15,384 nucleotides of DNA from Scatosoma sp045537295 (GCA_045537295.1 JAZSPG010000065.1:1-15384); one strand, 5' to 3'; shown: positions 6,354-13,667, numbered from the stretch's first letter. Translations and numbers: made by a program. Notes: generated by a model from the sequence alone, not told the origin.

Positions 6354-7424
6354 TTAGCTTTCCTGCGAGGCGAGCAACGCCTCTCTGTCCGCAATGGCAA
6401 GCGCTTCCACCATACTGTCAATTTCCCCCGTCATAAACGCGTCCAAATTATATTGGCTAAGCCCGATTCTGTGGTCGGTGACCCTGCTTTGCGGGAAATT
6501 ATAGGTGCGGATACGCTCGCTTCTATCCCCCGTACCCACCATACTGCGCCGACTGTCCTCGCGCGCCTTGGCGTTTTGCCCGTTATAAAAATCGTACACA
6601 CGCGAACGCAAAACCTTAAACGCGCGTTCCTTGTTTTTCAGCTGAGAACGCTCGTCTTGGCAGGTAACGACGATACCCGTGGGGAAGTGGGTAATTCTTA
6701 CGGCGGACGCTACTTTATTGACGTTTTGACCGCCTGCCCCGCCCGAATGGAAAATATCAATTCGGATATCTTTATCGTTAATTTCCACCTCGACTTCCTC
6801 CGCCTCGGGCAACACCGCGACGGTTGCCGCGGAGGTATGAATACGACCTTGCGTTTCCGTGGCGGGAACACGCTGTACGCGGTGTACCCCGCTTTCGTAT
6901 TTCAAAAGCTTATACGCACCCGCGCCCGTAACGCCGTAAATCGCCTCTTTTACCCCGCCAAGCTCGGTGGCGTTGATTTCAATTTCTTCCACGCGAAGTC
7001 TATGCGACGCGCAATAGTTTTGATACATACGGCAAAGCTCGGACGCAAACAGCGCCGCCTCTTCCCCGCCCGTACCCGCGCGGATTTCTAAAATACAGCT
7101 ACGCTCGTCGTTTTTGTCCTTGGGTAAGAGTAAAATTTTCAACTCGCCGACGAGAACGGCAAGCCGTTCTTTGCAATCGTAGCCCTCGTCGGTGAGCATT
7201 TTTTTCATTTCGTTGTCCGTTTCCGTTTCCGCAAGCGCGAACGCGTCCTGCATTTCCTTTTCTACGCGCAAATATTCCTCGTACTTTTCCGCCGTTTCGC
7301 GCAAATCCGCCTGTTCCTTAGAATATTTTTGCCAAACGGGCATATCGGCGATTACCTCCGCGGAGGCAAGCCGTTCGGATAAAAAACGGTAACGCTCTAT
7401 AATTCCGTCTAATTTTTTCAGCAT
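6354..7424 (-). CDS. prfA: Peptide chain release factor 1 (RF1)
   Basis: RF1 recognises UAA and UAG in the ribosomal A site and triggers peptide release. The 356-residue protein has an N-terminal helical domain (1-110), the codon-reading tripeptide motif in HRVQRVPAT (Pro187-Ala188-Thr189, PxT type, which marks RF1 rather than RF2's SPF), and GGQ at 231-233 in HSGGAGGQNVNK; Gln233 is the residue methylated by PrmC. The C-terminal domain (about 280-356) is complete. AAAGGAGGCGGAGGG precedes the ATG. It begins 19 bases after the DUF1385-PrmC gene, so modifier and substrate are co-expressed. Identity is secure. Confidence 0.97.
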   Translation of the reverse strand: MLKKLDGIIERYRFLSERLASAEVIADMPVWQKYSKEQADLRETAEKYEEYLRVEKEMQDAFALAETETDNEMKKMLTDEGYDCKERLAVLVGELKILLLPKDKNDERSCILEIRAGTGGEEAALFASELCRMYQNYCASHRLRVEEIEINATELGGVKEAIYGVTGAGAYKLLKYESGVHRVQRVPATETQGRIHTSAATVAVLPEAEEVEVEINDKDIRIDIFHSGGAGGQNVNKVASAVRITHFPTGIVVTCQDERSQLKNKERAFKVLRSRVYDFYNGQNAKAREDSRRSMVGTGDRSERIRTYNFPQSRVTDHRIGLSQYNLDAFMTGEIDSMVEALAIADREALLASQES

Positions 7425-7443
7425 ATCCCTCCGCCTCCTTTTT

Positions 7444-9276
7444 TTAGGTCACGATTTTCACGTACCTATCTACGCCGTTGAAATCTTTAATTATCATAGA
7501 ATAGGACGCCGACTTGAACAGCTTGATTATCTCTTGCGCCTCGCCCTCGCCTACTTCTAAAATTATCATACCGCCACGGTTGAGGTATTTCCCGCTCTCT
7601 TGCGCGATTTTGCGGTAAACATCCAAACCGTCCTTTCCACCGTCCAAGGCAAGCCGAGGCTCGTAGTCCTTCACCTCTTTTTGCAAACCCTCGATATCCG
7701 CCGAAGGAATGTACGGGGGGTTGGAAACGATAATATCAAACCGACCGCGAATACGCGAGAATAAATCCGATTGAATAAACAAAATATCCGCGTCGTTCGC
7801 TTCCGCGTTCTCTTTCGCTAAGGCAAGTGCGTCCGCACTGATATCCGTCGCCGTCATCTTGACTTTACGGTTGTATTTTTCCAGCTCCTTATACACCGCT
7901 ACGGCGATTGCCCCGCTACCCGTGCATAAATCCAAAACGCTTTGTCCTTCTTCCGCAACGCCGACAACGAGCATTGCAAGCTCTTCTGTTTCAGGTCGGG
8001 GAATTAAAACGCGTTCGTCTACCTTGATTTTATACCCGCAAAAATCCGTGTCGCCGATAATATACCAAAGCGGTCTGCCCGTCAGTCTTTCGTCGGCAAT
8101 GCGAATAATTTCCTTCGCCTGCACCGCTTTTATAATTTGTTCCTCGGTTGTCACCGCGCTCTTTTGAAGCCCAAGCGTCAGCGCGAAAATCCATTCCGCC
8201 TCGTCCTCGTCGATATTCGCCGAAGCGAAACGCCTTTTCGTGTTTTTCAAAAGCGCGCTCATCTTCCCAGTCGTCGCGAATACGCGTTCAGGCACGGTCG
8301 GGTCGCTGTCCATCTTCAAAACGGTGTTAAACGCGACGATAGCACATTCTATCATACCATCCTCAGGCTCTCTCGTCGTCAGCTTTTGCAATAACAGCCC
8401 TGGCGCTTTGAAAATGAGGAAAATCGGGTTCTTGGTCTTGGCAAGCAACCGCAAAATCTCGTACGAAACGCCCGCCACTACGGGTAACAACAAAATCTTG
8501 AATACCAAACGAATGATATTATTCAGTTTATTATTATCCGTATACAGCCACTTGGCAACCACCACGTTCGCAACGGAAAACACCAAAATACTCACGAGCA
8601 TTACCAAAAACAAAAAGGTCGTACCGCACCTATCGTGTACGCGCGAACAACCGCGCACGTTCTCGACGGTAAGTTCTTTGCCTTGTTCGTAGCAGGTAAT
8701 CGTTTTATGTTCCGCACCGTGACACATAAACACGCGTTTTAAGGACGGAATTAAGGAAATGAGCAGGATATAAGCGATAAAAATCACCAAGCGGATTCCG
8801 CCTTCGATAAGGTTAAACCAAACGCCGTCCCAACCCGTACTCGTCTTGTCAAAAGGCAAAAAACCCGTAAAAAACTGCGGTAAGACGATAAAAAAACCGA
8901 CGGCAATCAAAACGCCCAACACGACGGCTATAACGTCGAGAACGCTACCCAAATCAATTTTATGTTTTTCCCTCAGCCATTTTTCCGCTTTGGTGGGCTG
9001 TTCGTCGTCGCCCATAGCCACGTCGGCGCTACGCATCAAAACGCGGTTACCGTCGATAAGCGAACGCACGAAACTCACCACGCCCCGCACAAACGGCAAG
9101 CGTGAAAATTTACTCTTTTTCTCGGGGGGCGTCAAGCGTTCGCTTTCCACTTGAATATTCCCCTCGCTGTCACGAACGGCGGTAGCCATCGACAGCTTAC
9201 CGCGCATCATAACGCCTTCCATCACGGCTTGACCGCCGATGGAAACGCAGGCTTGTTTTTTGCTTTTCTCACTCAT
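7444..9276 (-). CDS. prmC: Fusion of DUF1385 (YqhQ) membrane protein and PrmC release-factor methyltransferase
   Basis: One uninterrupted 610-codon frame joins two proteins that are usually separate neighbours. Residues 1-320 are DUF1385/YqhQ: GGQAVMEGVMMRG at 14-26, membrane helices at about 113-140, 158-178, 219-241 and 256-276, the HGAEHKTI metal-site-like motif at 186-193 and SRVHDRCGT at 211-219 (usually HPRCGT). This part is of unknown function. Residues about 335-610 are PrmC: an N-terminal helical domain, RPETEEL at 427-433, the SAM loop DLCTGSG at 449-455 and the catalytic NPPY at 519-522; it N5-methylates the GGQ glutamine of RF1/RF2. No stop or plausible ribosome binding site is seen in the linker near residue 322. 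No strong promoter is seen upstream; the gene may rely on readthrough from rpmE. prfA follows directly. Confidence 0.93.
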   Translation of the reverse strand: MSEKSKKQACVSIGGQAVMEGVMMRGKLSMATAVRDSEGNIQVESERLTPPEKKSKFSRLPFVRGVVSFVRSLIDGNRVLMRSADVAMGDDEQPTKAEKWLREKHKIDLGSVLDVIAVVLGVLIAVGFFIVLPQFFTGFLPFDKTSTGWDGVWFNLIEGGIRLVIFIAYILLISLIPSLKRVFMCHGAEHKTITCYEQGKELTVENVRGCSRVHDRCGTTFLFLVMLVSILVFSVANVVVAKWLYTDNNKLNNIIRLVFKILLLPVVAGVSYEILRLLAKTKNPIFLIFKAPGLLLQKLTTREPEDGMIECAIVAFNTVLKMDSDPTVPERVFATTGKMSALLKNTKRRFASANIDEDEAEWIFALTLGLQKSAVTTEEQIIKAVQAKEIIRIADERLTGRPLWYIIGDTDFCGYKIKVDERVLIPRPETEELAMLVVGVAEEGQSVLDLCTGSGAIAVAVYKELEKYNRKVKMTATDISADALALAKENAEANDADILFIQSDLFSRIRGRFDIIVSNPPYIPSADIEGLQKEVKDYEPRLALDGGKDGLDVYRKIAQESGKYLNRGGMIILEVGEGEAQEIIKLFKSASYSMIIKDFNGVDRYVKIVT

Positions 9277-9327
9277 AATTCTAATTCTTCTCTCTTCAAG
9301 CTATCACGCTATCACGCGCACGCGCGT

Positions 9328-9371
9328 AATAAAGTAAAGGCTTTAAGATACCGCTATGGCACCTTAAAGCC
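9328..9371 (-). terminator. Terminator or attenuating hairpin after rpmE
   Basis: The minus-strand transcript of rpmE runs into a 14-bp stem (9358-9371 with 9339-9352; two G-U pairs, loop ATAGC) followed by TTTACTTTATT. The interrupted T-run suggests incomplete termination, which would let some transcription continue into the DUF1385-PrmC gene. Just beyond it, CTATCACG is repeated in tandem at 9301-9316. Confidence 0.7.
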
Positions 9372-9380
9372 CTGCTTTTG

Positions 9381-9584
9381 TTACATACCGTATCTCTTCT
9401 TGAACTTATCGATACGTCCGCCGGTATCAACCAACTTTTGCTTACCCGTAAAGAAAGGATGGCAATTACTGCAAATATCTACCTTCAATACTTCGCAATC
9501 TTTCGTCGTGCCGGTCTTAAACGTTGCACCGCAAGCACAAGTAACCGTAACTTCGTGATAATTAGGATGAATTTCCGCTTTCAT
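9381..9584 (-). CDS. rpmE: 50S ribosomal protein L31, zinc-binding type
   Basis: A 67-residue L31 of the zinc-containing (C+) class, a surface protein of the 50S subunit at the inter-subunit bridge. It has the zinc ligands Cys16, Cys18, Cys38 and Cys41 (CAC and CSNC patterns), the conserved MKAEIHPNYHEV start and the HPFFTGKQK segment near 42-50. The ATG is preceded by GAGGTGAAC at good spacing and by a near-consensus promoter. In other Clostridia rpmE often stands before DUF1385-prmC-prfA, as it does here. Confidence 0.97.
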   Translation of the reverse strand: MKAEIHPNYHEVTVTCACGATFKTGTTKDCEVLKVDICSNCHPFFTGKQKLVDTGGRIDKFKKRYGM

Positions 9585-9626
9585 TTATGTTCACCTCGCT
9601 ATTCGTTTTTCTTTCAATGCCTACCA

Positions 9627-9655
9627 ATTATAACGCTTTTTTTAAGTCCCGTCAA
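9627..9655 (-). promoter_or_regulatory. Promoter of rpmE
   Basis: Minus strand TTGACG (9650-9655), 17 bases, TATAAT (9627-9632), an 11/12 match to the sigma-A consensus. Transcription would start near 9620, about 35 bases before the rpmE ATG. It is divergent from, and about 30 bases away from, the promoter for the plus-strand dehydrogenase homologue. Confidence 0.85.
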
Positions 9656-9684
9656 CTGTTTTTAACGCAATTTGTAAAAAATAC

Positions 9685-9713
9685 TTGCAAATTTAGAGAA
9701 AATGCGGTATACT
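9685..9713 (+). promoter_or_regulatory. Promoter of the dehydrogenase-homologue/phosphodiesterase operon
   Basis: TTGCAA (9685-9690), 17 bases, TATACT (9708-9713). The start would be near 9720, at the first base of an inverted repeat in the leader, leaving an untranslated region of about 55 bases. Confidence 0.7.
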
Positions 9714-9719
9714 TATCTT

Positions 9720-9754
9720 GTTCGCTAGGGCAAACGCTCAAATTTATAGCGAAC
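9720..9754 (+). promoter_or_regulatory. Inverted repeat at the predicted transcription start
   Basis: GTTCGCTA (9720-9727) and TAGCGAAC (9747-9754) are perfect 8-bp complements separated by 19 bases. They start where transcription should begin and end about 20 bases before the ATG. It could be a repressor operator or an RNA stem at the 5' end of the message. No regulator gene is adjacent. Confidence 0.4.
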
Positions 9755-9775
9755 GGATAAGGAACTTTTGTTTTT

Positions 9776-10774
9776 ATGAAAGTATGGCAATTAGCGTATC
9801 CGCACAATTTACAGCACGTTACCGCGCCCGATTTGAAACTTGCAGGCGATAAAGTAAAGGTAAAAATCACTAAGGCATTGCTCACCGAATCGGACGTGTC
9901 CGTGTACTCGGGTGCAATCAAGGTAAAATCCCCTTTTATTCTCGGTAGATTTGCTATCGGGCAAGTCACCGAGGCAAACGAGGATTCCTTTATCAAGAAA
10001 GGCGAACGCGTCTATCTTGCGGGCGTTACCGAGGACGAACTTTCCCCCGACGGCTTAAAAATCGCAGGCGAAACTTCGGACGGGTTCTACCGCGATTTCG
10101 TGCTTGCGGGCGTGGACGACGTATATCCCTTACCCTCGTCCGTCACGGACGAAGGCGCATTTTTAATCGACGCTATCGCACTTGCCGAACGCGTCGTGGA
10201 CGAAATGCAAATCACCGTCGGTCAGCATATTTTGGTGCTGGGCGGGGGGTTGTACGCGAATATTTTATGCCAAATTTTAATTTACCACCGCGCCGTGCCT
10301 ATTTTGGCGGATAATAACGCCGAACGCTTGGCGCGCGCGAAAAAGAGCGGTATTTACTACACCTTCCCCAACGACGAAACACTCAAACAAAACGTAATCA
10401 ACGCCACGGGCGGTAAACTCGCCGACGGCGCGGTATACCTCGCTTACGCAAACCGTAGCGAACCGTCCGTTTTGTTCCCGCTCGTAAAACGCGAGGCGTT
10501 CGTGTCTTTTTGCGCGCCGACTTGCAAAAGCATTCCAGTCAATTTAGAATACGCACTCAAAAACAACGTCACGATTAAGGGCATTACCGAAAGCAGAGAA
10601 TTTGTTTCCACCGCCATCAACCTGCTTGCAAACAAAGCGGTCAACTATTCGGAATTCCCCTACCGCAGTTTCAAGGAAGAGGAACTGCCTAAACTTATGA
10701 ACGATTACGCCTCGCTTTTGGGTAGCGGTGCGAGCTTACCCGAAGAGCTGGATATTATCAAATTTATTTTCTAA
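9776..10774 (+). CDS. Medium-chain dehydrogenase/reductase homologue lacking catalytic zinc ligands
   Basis: 332 residues with the MDR layout: a GroES-like N-terminal domain (1-125) and a Rossmann domain (about 145-270) with the nucleotide loop VLGGGLYANI around Gly156-158. Zinc alcohol dehydrogenases have Cys in a CGSD-like motif and a GHE motif; here these read TESD (37-40) and GRF (57-59), so the catalytic zinc site is gone. The four-cysteine structural zinc lobe is also absent. It may be a zinc-independent reductase or a non-catalytic relative; the substrate is not predictable. An AAGGAAC site precedes the start. It is the first gene of a two-gene operon with the YfcE-type phosphodiesterase, 11 bases away. 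Confidence 0.8.
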   Translation: MKVWQLAYPHNLQHVTAPDLKLAGDKVKVKITKALLTESDVSVYSGAIKVKSPFILGRFAIGQVTEANEDSFIKKGERVYLAGVTEDELSPDGLKIAGETSDGFYRDFVLAGVDDVYPLPSSVTDEGAFLIDAIALAERVVDEMQITVGQHILVLGGGLYANILCQILIYHRAVPILADNNAERLARAKKSGIYYTFPNDETLKQNVINATGGKLADGAVYLAYANRSEPSVLFPLVKREAFVSFCAPTCKSIPVNLEYALKNNVTIKGITESREFVSTAINLLANKAVNYSEFPYRSFKEEELPKLMNDYASLLGSGASLPEELDIIKFIF

Positions 10775-10785
10775 CGAGGCAAAAA

Positions 10786-11334
10786 ATGAAACTTTTAATT
10801 GCGTCTGATATTCACGGCTCGGCGTTTTGGTGCGAACAGCTTTTATCCGCTTTCGAACGCGAAAACGCCGACAGACTCATTTTACTTGGTGACTTACTCT
10901 ATCACGGACCGAGAAACGATTTCCCCGACAGTTACGAACCCAAAAAGGTGTTTGCTATGCTCAACGCCGTCAAAGACAAAATCACGGCGATTCGCGGAAA
11001 TTGCGACAGCGAGGTAGACCAAATGGTATTAGAATTTCCCTGCCTTGCCGATTACGCGTTATTTGGCGATAACGGCAGAACGCTGTTTTTAACGCACGGA
11101 CATTTATACAACGAACAAAACCCGCCGTTGCTTAAAAAGGGGGATTTACTCTTAAACGGACATTTCCACACCCCTTACCACAAAACGCTTGAAAACGAGG
11201 CTATATACGCAAACTGCGGTAGCGTGGCTCTGCCCAAGGACGACACCCCTCATTCCTATCTTATTTACGAAAACGGGGAGCTTATTTTCAACGATTTGGA
11301 AACGGGCGGTATGTTCGACTGTGTAACACTATAA
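10786..11334 (+). CDS. YfcE/MJ0936-type metallophosphodiesterase
   Basis: A 182-residue calcineurin-like phosphoesterase of the YfcE group, cytosolic, with a two-metal centre and in-vitro activity on phosphodiesters in characterised members. All motif blocks are present: DIH (Asp8, His10), GDLLYHGP (Asp36), GNCD (Asn72), THGH (His104, His106) and GHFHTP (His126, His128). Length is normal for the family. The start has a CGAGGC site between the stop of the dehydrogenase homologue and the ATG, and a strong terminator follows, closing the operon. The natural substrate is unknown. Confidence 0.92.
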   Translation: MKLLIASDIHGSAFWCEQLLSAFERENADRLILLGDLLYHGPRNDFPDSYEPKKVFAMLNAVKDKITAIRGNCDSEVDQMVLEFPCLADYALFGDNGRTLFLTHGHLYNEQNPPLLKKGDLLLNGHFHTPYHKTLENEAIYANCGSVALPKDDTPHSYLIYENGELIFNDLETGGMFDCVTL

Positions 11335-11350
11335 TTCAACAAAAAACGAC

Positions 11351-11386
11351 AAACGCTTGCGGATACCCGCAAGCGTTTTTTTATTT
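11351..11386 (+). terminator. Intrinsic terminator after the phosphodiesterase gene
   Basis: Perfect 12-bp stem (AAACGCTTGCGG at 11351-11362 with 11367-11378), loop ATAC, then a T-rich run to 11386. It begins 16 bases after the stop codon. Confidence 0.93.
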
Positions 11387-11615
11387 CGTTAAATACCTGC
11401 CCGCCTTATATGCGGGTATTTGCATAGGTAACTCCCCTATCGCGCCCTATATTTTCGCCTGTCGAAAAAGGGGGAATTGCGCGGGATTTTTTTACTTTTT
11501 GCCGTATGCGTTTCGCGATAGTTGCGGGTAGCCTCATTCGAGCAAAACCGACCTTTTTCGAGCGTCGAATTTTGCCGTATGCATATTTGGGCATATAAAA
11601 TGCGCGCTTTGATTT
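11387..11615. repeat. Non-coding region with internal repeats, possible dispersed element
   Basis: About 230 bases between a terminator and the end of the PTS gene carry no gene I can support. They hold a 13-bp direct repeat TTTTGCCGTATGC (11497-11509 and 11570-11582), an ATTCGA/TCGAAT inverted pair flanking a second copy of TTCGAGC, and a hairpin-like stretch near 11391-11420 (AAATACC with GGTATTT, CCCGC with GCGGG). A 62-codon frame on the minus strand has basic, low-complexity content and no ribosome binding site. Similar intergenic units may recur elsewhere in the genome, but I cannot test this here. Confidence 0.35.
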
Positions 11616-12764
11616 TTAGTCGGGAAGTTTCATATCCCCGTCTTTAATCCAGCCCTTTTTACGCATAAATTCGGAAATCAACCAGTTCAGCCCTGAGGGT
11701 AAGACAATCATCAATAAAATAATCCCCACCACGCCGAGCGCACCGCTCGTAAAGTTAAACAAATCGAACACACCGACCAGCCCGCTGGTACCCATACCGC
11801 CACCCGACGCTCCGCATTTGAGCGAGAATACGCAAGTCGAAAGCGGACCTAACACCGCGCTGGAAATAATCATAGGCAACATAATCACGGGTTTTTTCAT
11901 AATGTTGGGAATTTGCAACATACTCGTTCCGATTCCTTGCGAAATCAGCCCGCTCACTTTATTTTCTCTAAAACTCGCCACTGCAAACCCGACCATATGA
12001 CAAGCGCAACCCACCGTCGCCGCTCCGCCTGCAAGCAACATAGCCTCATACCCCGTAGCGTTCGCTCCGCCCGCTAAAACGGGGCTGGAAACGGCAATCC
12101 AAATCGCCGCCGAAGAGGTAGGCATGGTCAGCAATACGCCCATAATCACCGCGATTACGATACCCATTATAAAAGGTGTAATTTCCGTTGCGACGGCAAT
12201 CAACGCGCCGAGCTGGTTTACCAGCCAAATAAACGGATAGGAAACGAACACACCGCCGAACCCAAGCAACATTGCGCCCAACGGTACGAGCAATATATCC
12301 AGCTTGGTTTTTCCTGCGTATAAACCGACGATTTCCACAATAAACATCGTCGTCACGTACGCGCCGATAGGATTACCGGGTGCGCCAAACGAGAGCATTA
12401 CAAACGGTGCGCTCGCACCGGGGATAAGTTTGTCCGCAAACGCGCCCACCATTCCCCCTACCGCCGAGGAAAATACCAACAATTTATTTTTGCCAAGCGC
12501 GTGCGCGATACCCACGCCAATCCCCGCCCCCATTAGCGATTTTGCAATATTCGCTATGTATAAAAGGGTGTTGCCGATATAGTTATCGCCAATCCAGCCT
12601 GCAATCTGCGCCAAAATCGTACCCGCGATTAAGGTCACGAACAAGCCCTGCGCCATACCCGAAAACGCCGTGATAAAATAGCGTTTGGGCAAAGCCTTCA
12701 AATACGCGAGCAATTTCGCCTTGACGGTTACTTTCGGCTCTTTTTCCTGCATAGTTTCTTCCAT
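11616..12764 (-). CDS. PTS sugar transporter subunit IIC (PTS_EIIC_2/PfoR-like)
   Basis: A 382-residue polytopic inner-membrane protein with about nine to ten hydrophobic segments between residues 30 and 365. The segment LPKRYFITAFSGMAQGLF (25-42) and the glycine-rich loops at 127-135 (FGAPGNPIG) and 318-328 (GASGGGMGTSG) fit the PTS_EIIC_2 family, to which Clostridium PfoR belongs. Members are thought to move a sugar or act in regulation, but no IIA or IIB domain or neighbouring PTS component is present, so phosphotransfer cannot be assumed. The first ATG is preferred, since GGAGG lies at good spacing before it; a second Met at residue 5 has none. It has its own promoter, overlapped by a palindrome, and no clear terminator downstream. 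Confidence 0.88.
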   Translation of the reverse strand: MEETMQEKEPKVTVKAKLLAYLKALPKRYFITAFSGMAQGLFVTLIAGTILAQIAGWIGDNYIGNTLLYIANIAKSLMGAGIGVGIAHALGKNKLLVFSSAVGGMVGAFADKLIPGASAPFVMLSFGAPGNPIGAYVTTMFIVEIVGLYAGKTKLDILLVPLGAMLLGFGGVFVSYPFIWLVNQLGALIAVATEITPFIMGIVIAVIMGVLLTMPTSSAAIWIAVSSPVLAGGANATGYEAMLLAGGAATVGCACHMVGFAVASFRENKVSGLISQGIGTSMLQIPNIMKKPVIMLPMIISSAVLGPLSTCVFSLKCGASGGGMGTSGLVGVFDLFNFTSGALGVVGIILLMIVLPSGLNWLISEFMRKKGWIKDGDMKLPD

Positions 12765-12794
12765 AAAGTTACCTCCGTCTTGTAAATTGACTTT

Positions 12795-12823
12795 ATTATA
12801 CTCTTATTTTTTTCAAAACGCAA
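12795..12823 (-). promoter_or_regulatory. Promoter of the PTS IIC gene
   Basis: Minus strand TTGCGT (12818-12823), 17 bases, TATAAT (12795-12800); the start would be near 12788, about 24 bases before the ATG. The -35 lies inside an imperfect palindrome. Confidence 0.75.
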
Positions 12824-12832
12824 GCGTTTGAA
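12812..12832. promoter_or_regulatory. Palindrome over the PTS promoter -35, candidate operator
   Basis: TTCAAAACGC (12812-12821) and GCGTTTGAA (12824-12832) are complementary around AA, with one extra A in the left arm. It covers the -35 element and part of the spacer, where a bound repressor would block polymerase. It is separate from the DUF1540 terminator that begins beyond 12840. No regulator is encoded adjacent. Confidence 0.4.
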
Positions 12833-12834
12833 GG

Positions 12835-12886
12835 GAAAAACGCAAAAAACCGTCCGTAAAACCCTAAGGCTTGCGAACGGTTTTTT
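12835..12886 (-). terminator. Intrinsic terminator of the DUF1540 gene
   Basis: On the minus strand, AAAAAACCGT (from 12886 downwards) pairs with ACGGTTTTTT ending at 12844, with two further G-C pairs beyond a mismatch, around a loop of about 17 bases, and further T-runs after it. It starts 17 bases after the DUF1540 stop and shields the PTS promoter from readthrough. Confidence 0.85.
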
Positions 12887-12902
12887 CCGCTTTCAAGAAA
12901 TC

Positions 12903-13073
12903 TTATTTTTTCTCAAAGCTGTCGCAACAGGTACAGCAATCTGCGCCCGTGTTGCAGGTGTTGCCCACGTGAATTTTACGGAGCGTACAATAATCGCCCG
13001 AGCGGTTATACTTACATTCCGTCACGCCACAACCGATACAAGTATTCACTTCTTGACCGTTTTCGTGCATCAT
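12903..13073 (-). CDS. DUF1540 domain protein, small Cys-rich
   Basis: A 56-residue protein beginning MMHENGQEVNTCIGCGV. The DUF1540 pattern is clear: Cys at 12, 15 and 20, the segment CKYNRSGDYCTL at 20-31, KIHVG at 34-38, and a terminal Cys cluster CCTCCDSF at 46-53. The nine cysteines suggest metal binding; function is unknown in the family, which is common in Clostridia and Bacilli. AAGGAGG lies 11 bases before the first ATG; an in-frame TTG three codons upstream of the second ATG would sit nearer, at five bases, so the true start may be TTG at 13079. It is divergent from rplI and ends with its own terminator. Confidence 0.9.
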   Translation of the reverse strand: MMHENGQEVNTCIGCGVTECKYNRSGDYCTLRKIHVGNTCNTGADCCTCCDSFEKK

Positions 13074-13130
13074 ATCCAAAAAAACCTCCTTTTTAGATAC
13101 AAGCAGTATGCGTAAAAGGTATAAAGATTA

Positions 13131-13159
13131 TTGACATTTTCAAAAATTTCCTGTAAAAT
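13131..13159 (+). promoter_or_regulatory. Promoter of rplI-yitT
   Basis: TTGACA (13131-13136), 17 bases, TAAAAT (13154-13159), an 11/12 match. Transcription would start near 13166. GTATGCGTAAA occurs at 13106-13116 and again at 13166-13176, the second copy at the transcription start. Confidence 0.85.
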
Positions 13160-13197
13160 AGTATTGTATGCGTAAACTTGCGCGAATGGAGGATTTT

Positions 13198-13638
13198 ATG
13201 AAAGTATTACTCACCGCCGATATAAAAGGCACGGGCAAAAAAGGCGAGGTCGTAGAAGTTGCCGACGGCTACGGCAGAAATTTCCTTATCAAAAAAGGCT
13301 TGGCAACCGTCGCTACCACCGCGAACGTGCATCAGGCGAAACAACAAAAAGAGGCTGAATTGTTCCATAAAGCCGAAGAAGTAAAGGCTTTGAAAGCGCT
13401 TGCCGAAAAATTGAACGGCAAAAGCGTTACGGTCGCAATCAAAACGGGCGAAAACGGCAAAACCTTCGGTAGCGTTACCGCTTCGCACGTAGCGAGCGCG
13501 TTAAGCGAACTTGGTTTTGATATCGACAAAAAGAAAATTAAAATGGACGCCGTAAAAACGCTTGGCGTTTACAGCGCGGAAGTAAGATTAATGGAAGGCG
13601 TTTCAGCTAAAATTACCGTAACGGTAACCGCGCAATAA
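13198..13638 (+). CDS. rplI: 50S ribosomal protein L9
   Basis: A 146-residue L9, a primary 23S rRNA-binding protein that spans the side of the 50S subunit. The N-terminal domain (1-50) has the L9 signature GKKGEVVEVADGYGRNFLI; a long connecting helix (about 41-75) and a C-terminal domain (about 78-146, KTFGSVTASHVASALS) follow. I chose the ATG at 13198 because GGAGG lies six bases before it and L9 proteins begin MKVLL. An in-frame ATG at 13168 adds ten residues but falls at the predicted transcription start and has no site. The YitT-family gene follows after 29 bases and probably shares the transcript. Confidence 0.97.
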   Translation: MKVLLTADIKGTGKKGEVVEVADGYGRNFLIKKGLATVATTANVHQAKQQKEAELFHKAEEVKALKALAEKLNGKSVTVAIKTGENGKTFGSVTASHVASALSELGFDIDKKKIKMDAVKTLGVYSAEVRLMEGVSAKITVTVTAQ

Positions 13639-13667
13639 AATAAAAAATAAATCGGATATTATATATA

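Noticed and set aside
6204..7091. Plus-strand frame of 295 codons opposite prfA and the Gfo/Idh/MocA gene
   Set aside because: Long only because the strand opposite GC-biased codons lacks stops; both genes on the other strand have full motif sets.
8240..8692. Plus-strand frame of 150 codons inside the DUF1385-PrmC gene
   Set aside because: Antisense shadow of a gene with clear family motifs; Ser/Thr-rich composition is typical of such shadows.
9301..9330. Tandem CTATCACG and alternating CGCGCACGCGCG as a possible CRISPR or regulatory array
   Set aside because: Only two copies without spacers; too short to be an array.
11406..11594. Open frame of 62 codons on the minus strand (MPKYAYGKIRRSKK...)
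   Set aside because: No ribosome binding site, strongly basic low-complexity composition, and it coincides with internal repeats; better treated as a non-coding element.
13168..13197. Upstream ATG for rplI adding ten residues
   Set aside because: It coincides with the predicted transcription start, has no ribosome binding site, and L9 proteins begin at MKVLL, which follows a GGAGG site.
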